Part shown: positions 6,779 to 7,210 of the stretch, piece by piece
Numbering within the stretch: the first letter of the stretch is position 1
Layout of the letters: every line of letters begins with the position of its first letter
Origin: an uncultured Roseburia sp.
Lineage (GTDB): Bacteria; Bacillota; Clostridia; Lachnospirales; Lachnospiraceae
Direction of reading: 5' to 3'
Assembly: GCA_934358955.1 (NCBI GenBank)
Contig: CAKRLC010000114.1
Location: 1-7,210 of the forward strand
Length of the DNA: 7,210 nt
The notes under the pieces: generated by a model
Databases searched by the model: none
What the model was told of the DNA's origin: nothing
The model's input: the letters and a program-made list of their open reading frames with translations, nothing else
Program-made: the position numbers and the translations under genes

Positions 6779-6881
6779 GCTCTTTGGACTTACTTACCGA
6801 ATGCCTGTTATCATTGTTGCCACTCATGAAAACGTGAAGTATTGCTTCACACGGACATACTGCATGCTCTTTGGACTTACT
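6779..6881. repeat. 16-bp direct repeat pair in the rpoA-rplQ spacer
   Basis: The sequence gctctttggacttact occurs exactly at 6779-6794 and again at 6866-6881, 87 bp apart. The bases just upstream of each copy (acatccggccac and acatactgcat) are also partly alike, so the copies may be the preserved parts of a longer repeat of about 28 bp. Confidence 0.85.
6834..6850. repeat. Inverted repeat, 6-bp stem with 5-nt loop
   Basis: GTGAAG (6834-6839) and CTTCAC (6845-6850) flank TATTG. It lies between the two copies of the 16-bp direct repeat. It could be an RNA hairpin or a small operator-like dyad; the function is unknown. Confidence 0.6.
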
Positions 6882-6897
6882 ATTTCTGCCCGTTTTT

Positions 6898-6972
6898 CAT
6901 AAGGTATCGATTGAACGTTAGTTGTTCAAGGATATACATAAGGTACCCTTTGAACATTAGGAGTTCAAAGGG
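6898..6972. repeat. Imperfect 39-bp tandem duplication, each unit with a hairpin
   Basis: Unit 1 starts at 6898 and unit 2 at 6937, both with cataaggta. Each unit has an inverted repeat: TTGAAC-7 nt-GTTCAA at 6911-6929, and CCCTTTGAAC-7 nt-GTTCAAAGGG at 6946-6972. The arms and the TTAG of the loop are shared, while the bases flanking the arms differ. Unit 2 has the longer 10-bp perfect stem. Confidence 0.8.
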
Positions 6973-6976
6973 AAGC

Positions 6977-6993
6977 GCGTAGCAAAGCTACGC
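6977..6993 (-). other. Hairpin immediately after the rpoA stop codon
   Basis: GCGTAGC (6977-6983) and GCTACGC (6987-6993) form a 7-bp perfect stem with a 3-nt loop, one base past the rpoA stop codon. With a 2-nt bulge it extends by the outer AAGC bases. On the minus strand no T run follows, so it is not a standard terminator and transcription should continue into rplQ. Confidence 0.6.
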
Positions 6994-6994
6994 T

Positions 6995-7210
6995 TTACTC
7001 CTCACCCTGGTTTAACTGAAGTCCTAACTCTTTTAATTTTGCTAAAACTTCTTCTAAAGACTTACGTCCAAGGTTACGAACTTTCATCATGTCTTCCGGA
7101 GTTCTGTTTGTTAATTCTTCAACAGTGTTGATGCCTGCTCTCTTTAAGCAGTTGAAAGAACGTACAGATAATTCCAGTTCATCGATGTTCATCTCAAGAA
7201 CTTTTTCTTT
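6995..7210 (-). CDS. rpoA: RNA polymerase alpha subunit, C-terminal domain (partial)
   Basis: The gene is cut by the right window edge; 71 C-terminal residues are visible, reading [18 protein letters not shown] from the edge. This is the alpha-CTD, which binds UP elements in promoter DNA and contacts activators. VRSFNCLK carries the Arg equivalent to E. coli Arg265, and [10 protein letters not shown] matches the second DNA-contacting loop. The open frame runs to the edge, so the internal Met at 7192 is not the start. The position directly upstream of rplQ is the conserved end of the S10/spc/alpha ribosomal operon. Confidence 0.97.
   Translation of the reverse strand, partial: KEKVLEMNIDELELSVRSFNCLKRAGINTVEELTNRTPEDMMKVRNLGRKSLEEVLAKLKELGLQLNQGEE

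Larger units (their letters stand above)
6742..6994 (-). other. Long structured rpoA-rplQ spacer
   Basis: This 253-bp gap within the alpha operon is far longer than usual for these two genes, which normally lie tens of bases apart. It contains four inverted repeats, a 39-bp imperfect tandem duplication and a 16-bp direct repeat, described separately. I see no convincing gene and no terminator T run on the minus strand. The GGAGG at 6751-6755 is the rplQ ribosome binding site. It may be an mRNA processing or regulatory region, or a remnant of intergenic repeat elements. Confidence 0.7.

Noticed and set aside
6924..6929. TTGAAC on the minus strand as a -35 box for an rplQ promoter inside the spacer
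   Set aside because: At 17 bp spacing the -10 would be TACCTT, a poor match, and TTGAAC is an arm of the hairpin repeat.
6880..6939. A 19-codon minus-strand ORF starting MYILEQL in the rpoA-rplQ spacer, with AAAGGG 6 nt upstream of its ATG
   Set aside because: It lies within the tandem hairpin repeat, its ATG belongs to the repeated cataaggta motif, and the ribosome-site match is poor. It is not supportable as a gene without ribosome profiling.
6898..6972. Possible CRISPR-like repeats
   Set aside because: There are only two imperfect adjacent units without spacers, and no cas genes are present.

Overview
The window looks like chromosomal core DNA from a low-to-mid GC Firmicute. A Clostridia of the Lachnospiraceae type is the best guess (inference). 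The grounds are AAGGAGG-type ribosome binding sites, a MutS2 with a C-terminal Smr domain, an RpoA C-terminal domain of Gram-positive type directly upstream of rplQ, and an enlarged L17 of a kind I associate from memory with that family. There are no insertion sequences, tRNA or rRNA genes, CRISPR arrays or phage genes.

Layout. (1) At 95-1375, minus strand, lies a membrane-anchored HtrA/DegP-like protein whose PDZ domain is intact. All three positions of its protease catalytic triad appear substituted. (2) A 221-bp divergent intergenic region (1376-1596) carries a good sigma-A-type promoter for the HtrA-like gene and a -10 box for the plus-strand operon. (3) Three plus-strand genes follow tightly: mutS2 (1597-3984), an OmpR/PhoB-family response regulator (4000-4704, 15 bp after mutS2) and a HAMP sensor histidine kinase (4701-6110, 4-bp ATGA overlap). 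(4) A strong bidirectional terminator at 6118-6161 separates this operon from the convergent end of the ribosomal alpha operon. (5) That operon end is on the minus strand: the 3' end of rpoA (6995-7210, cut by the window edge) and rplQ (6205-6741). Between them is an unusually long 253-bp spacer holding four inverted repeats, a 39-bp imperfect tandem duplication and a 16-bp direct repeat.

How the genes may work together. MutS2 is a dimeric SMC/MutS-like ATPase linked to recombination control and, in Bacillus, to rescue of collided ribosomes. The two-component pair probably senses an extracytoplasmic signal and could act on the divergent HtrA-like gene. This would resemble the Bacillus CssRS-HtrA secretion-stress circuit, but here the HtrA-like partner seems to be a non-catalytic PDZ protein. 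That link is inferred from adjacency only.

The items most worth a second look are the inactive-looking HtrA, the enlarged L17 (178 aa, mainly from an insertion of about 47 residues), the degenerate LDLRG motif in the MutS2 Smr domain, and the structured rpoA-rplQ spacer. I see no clear new defence or mobile system.
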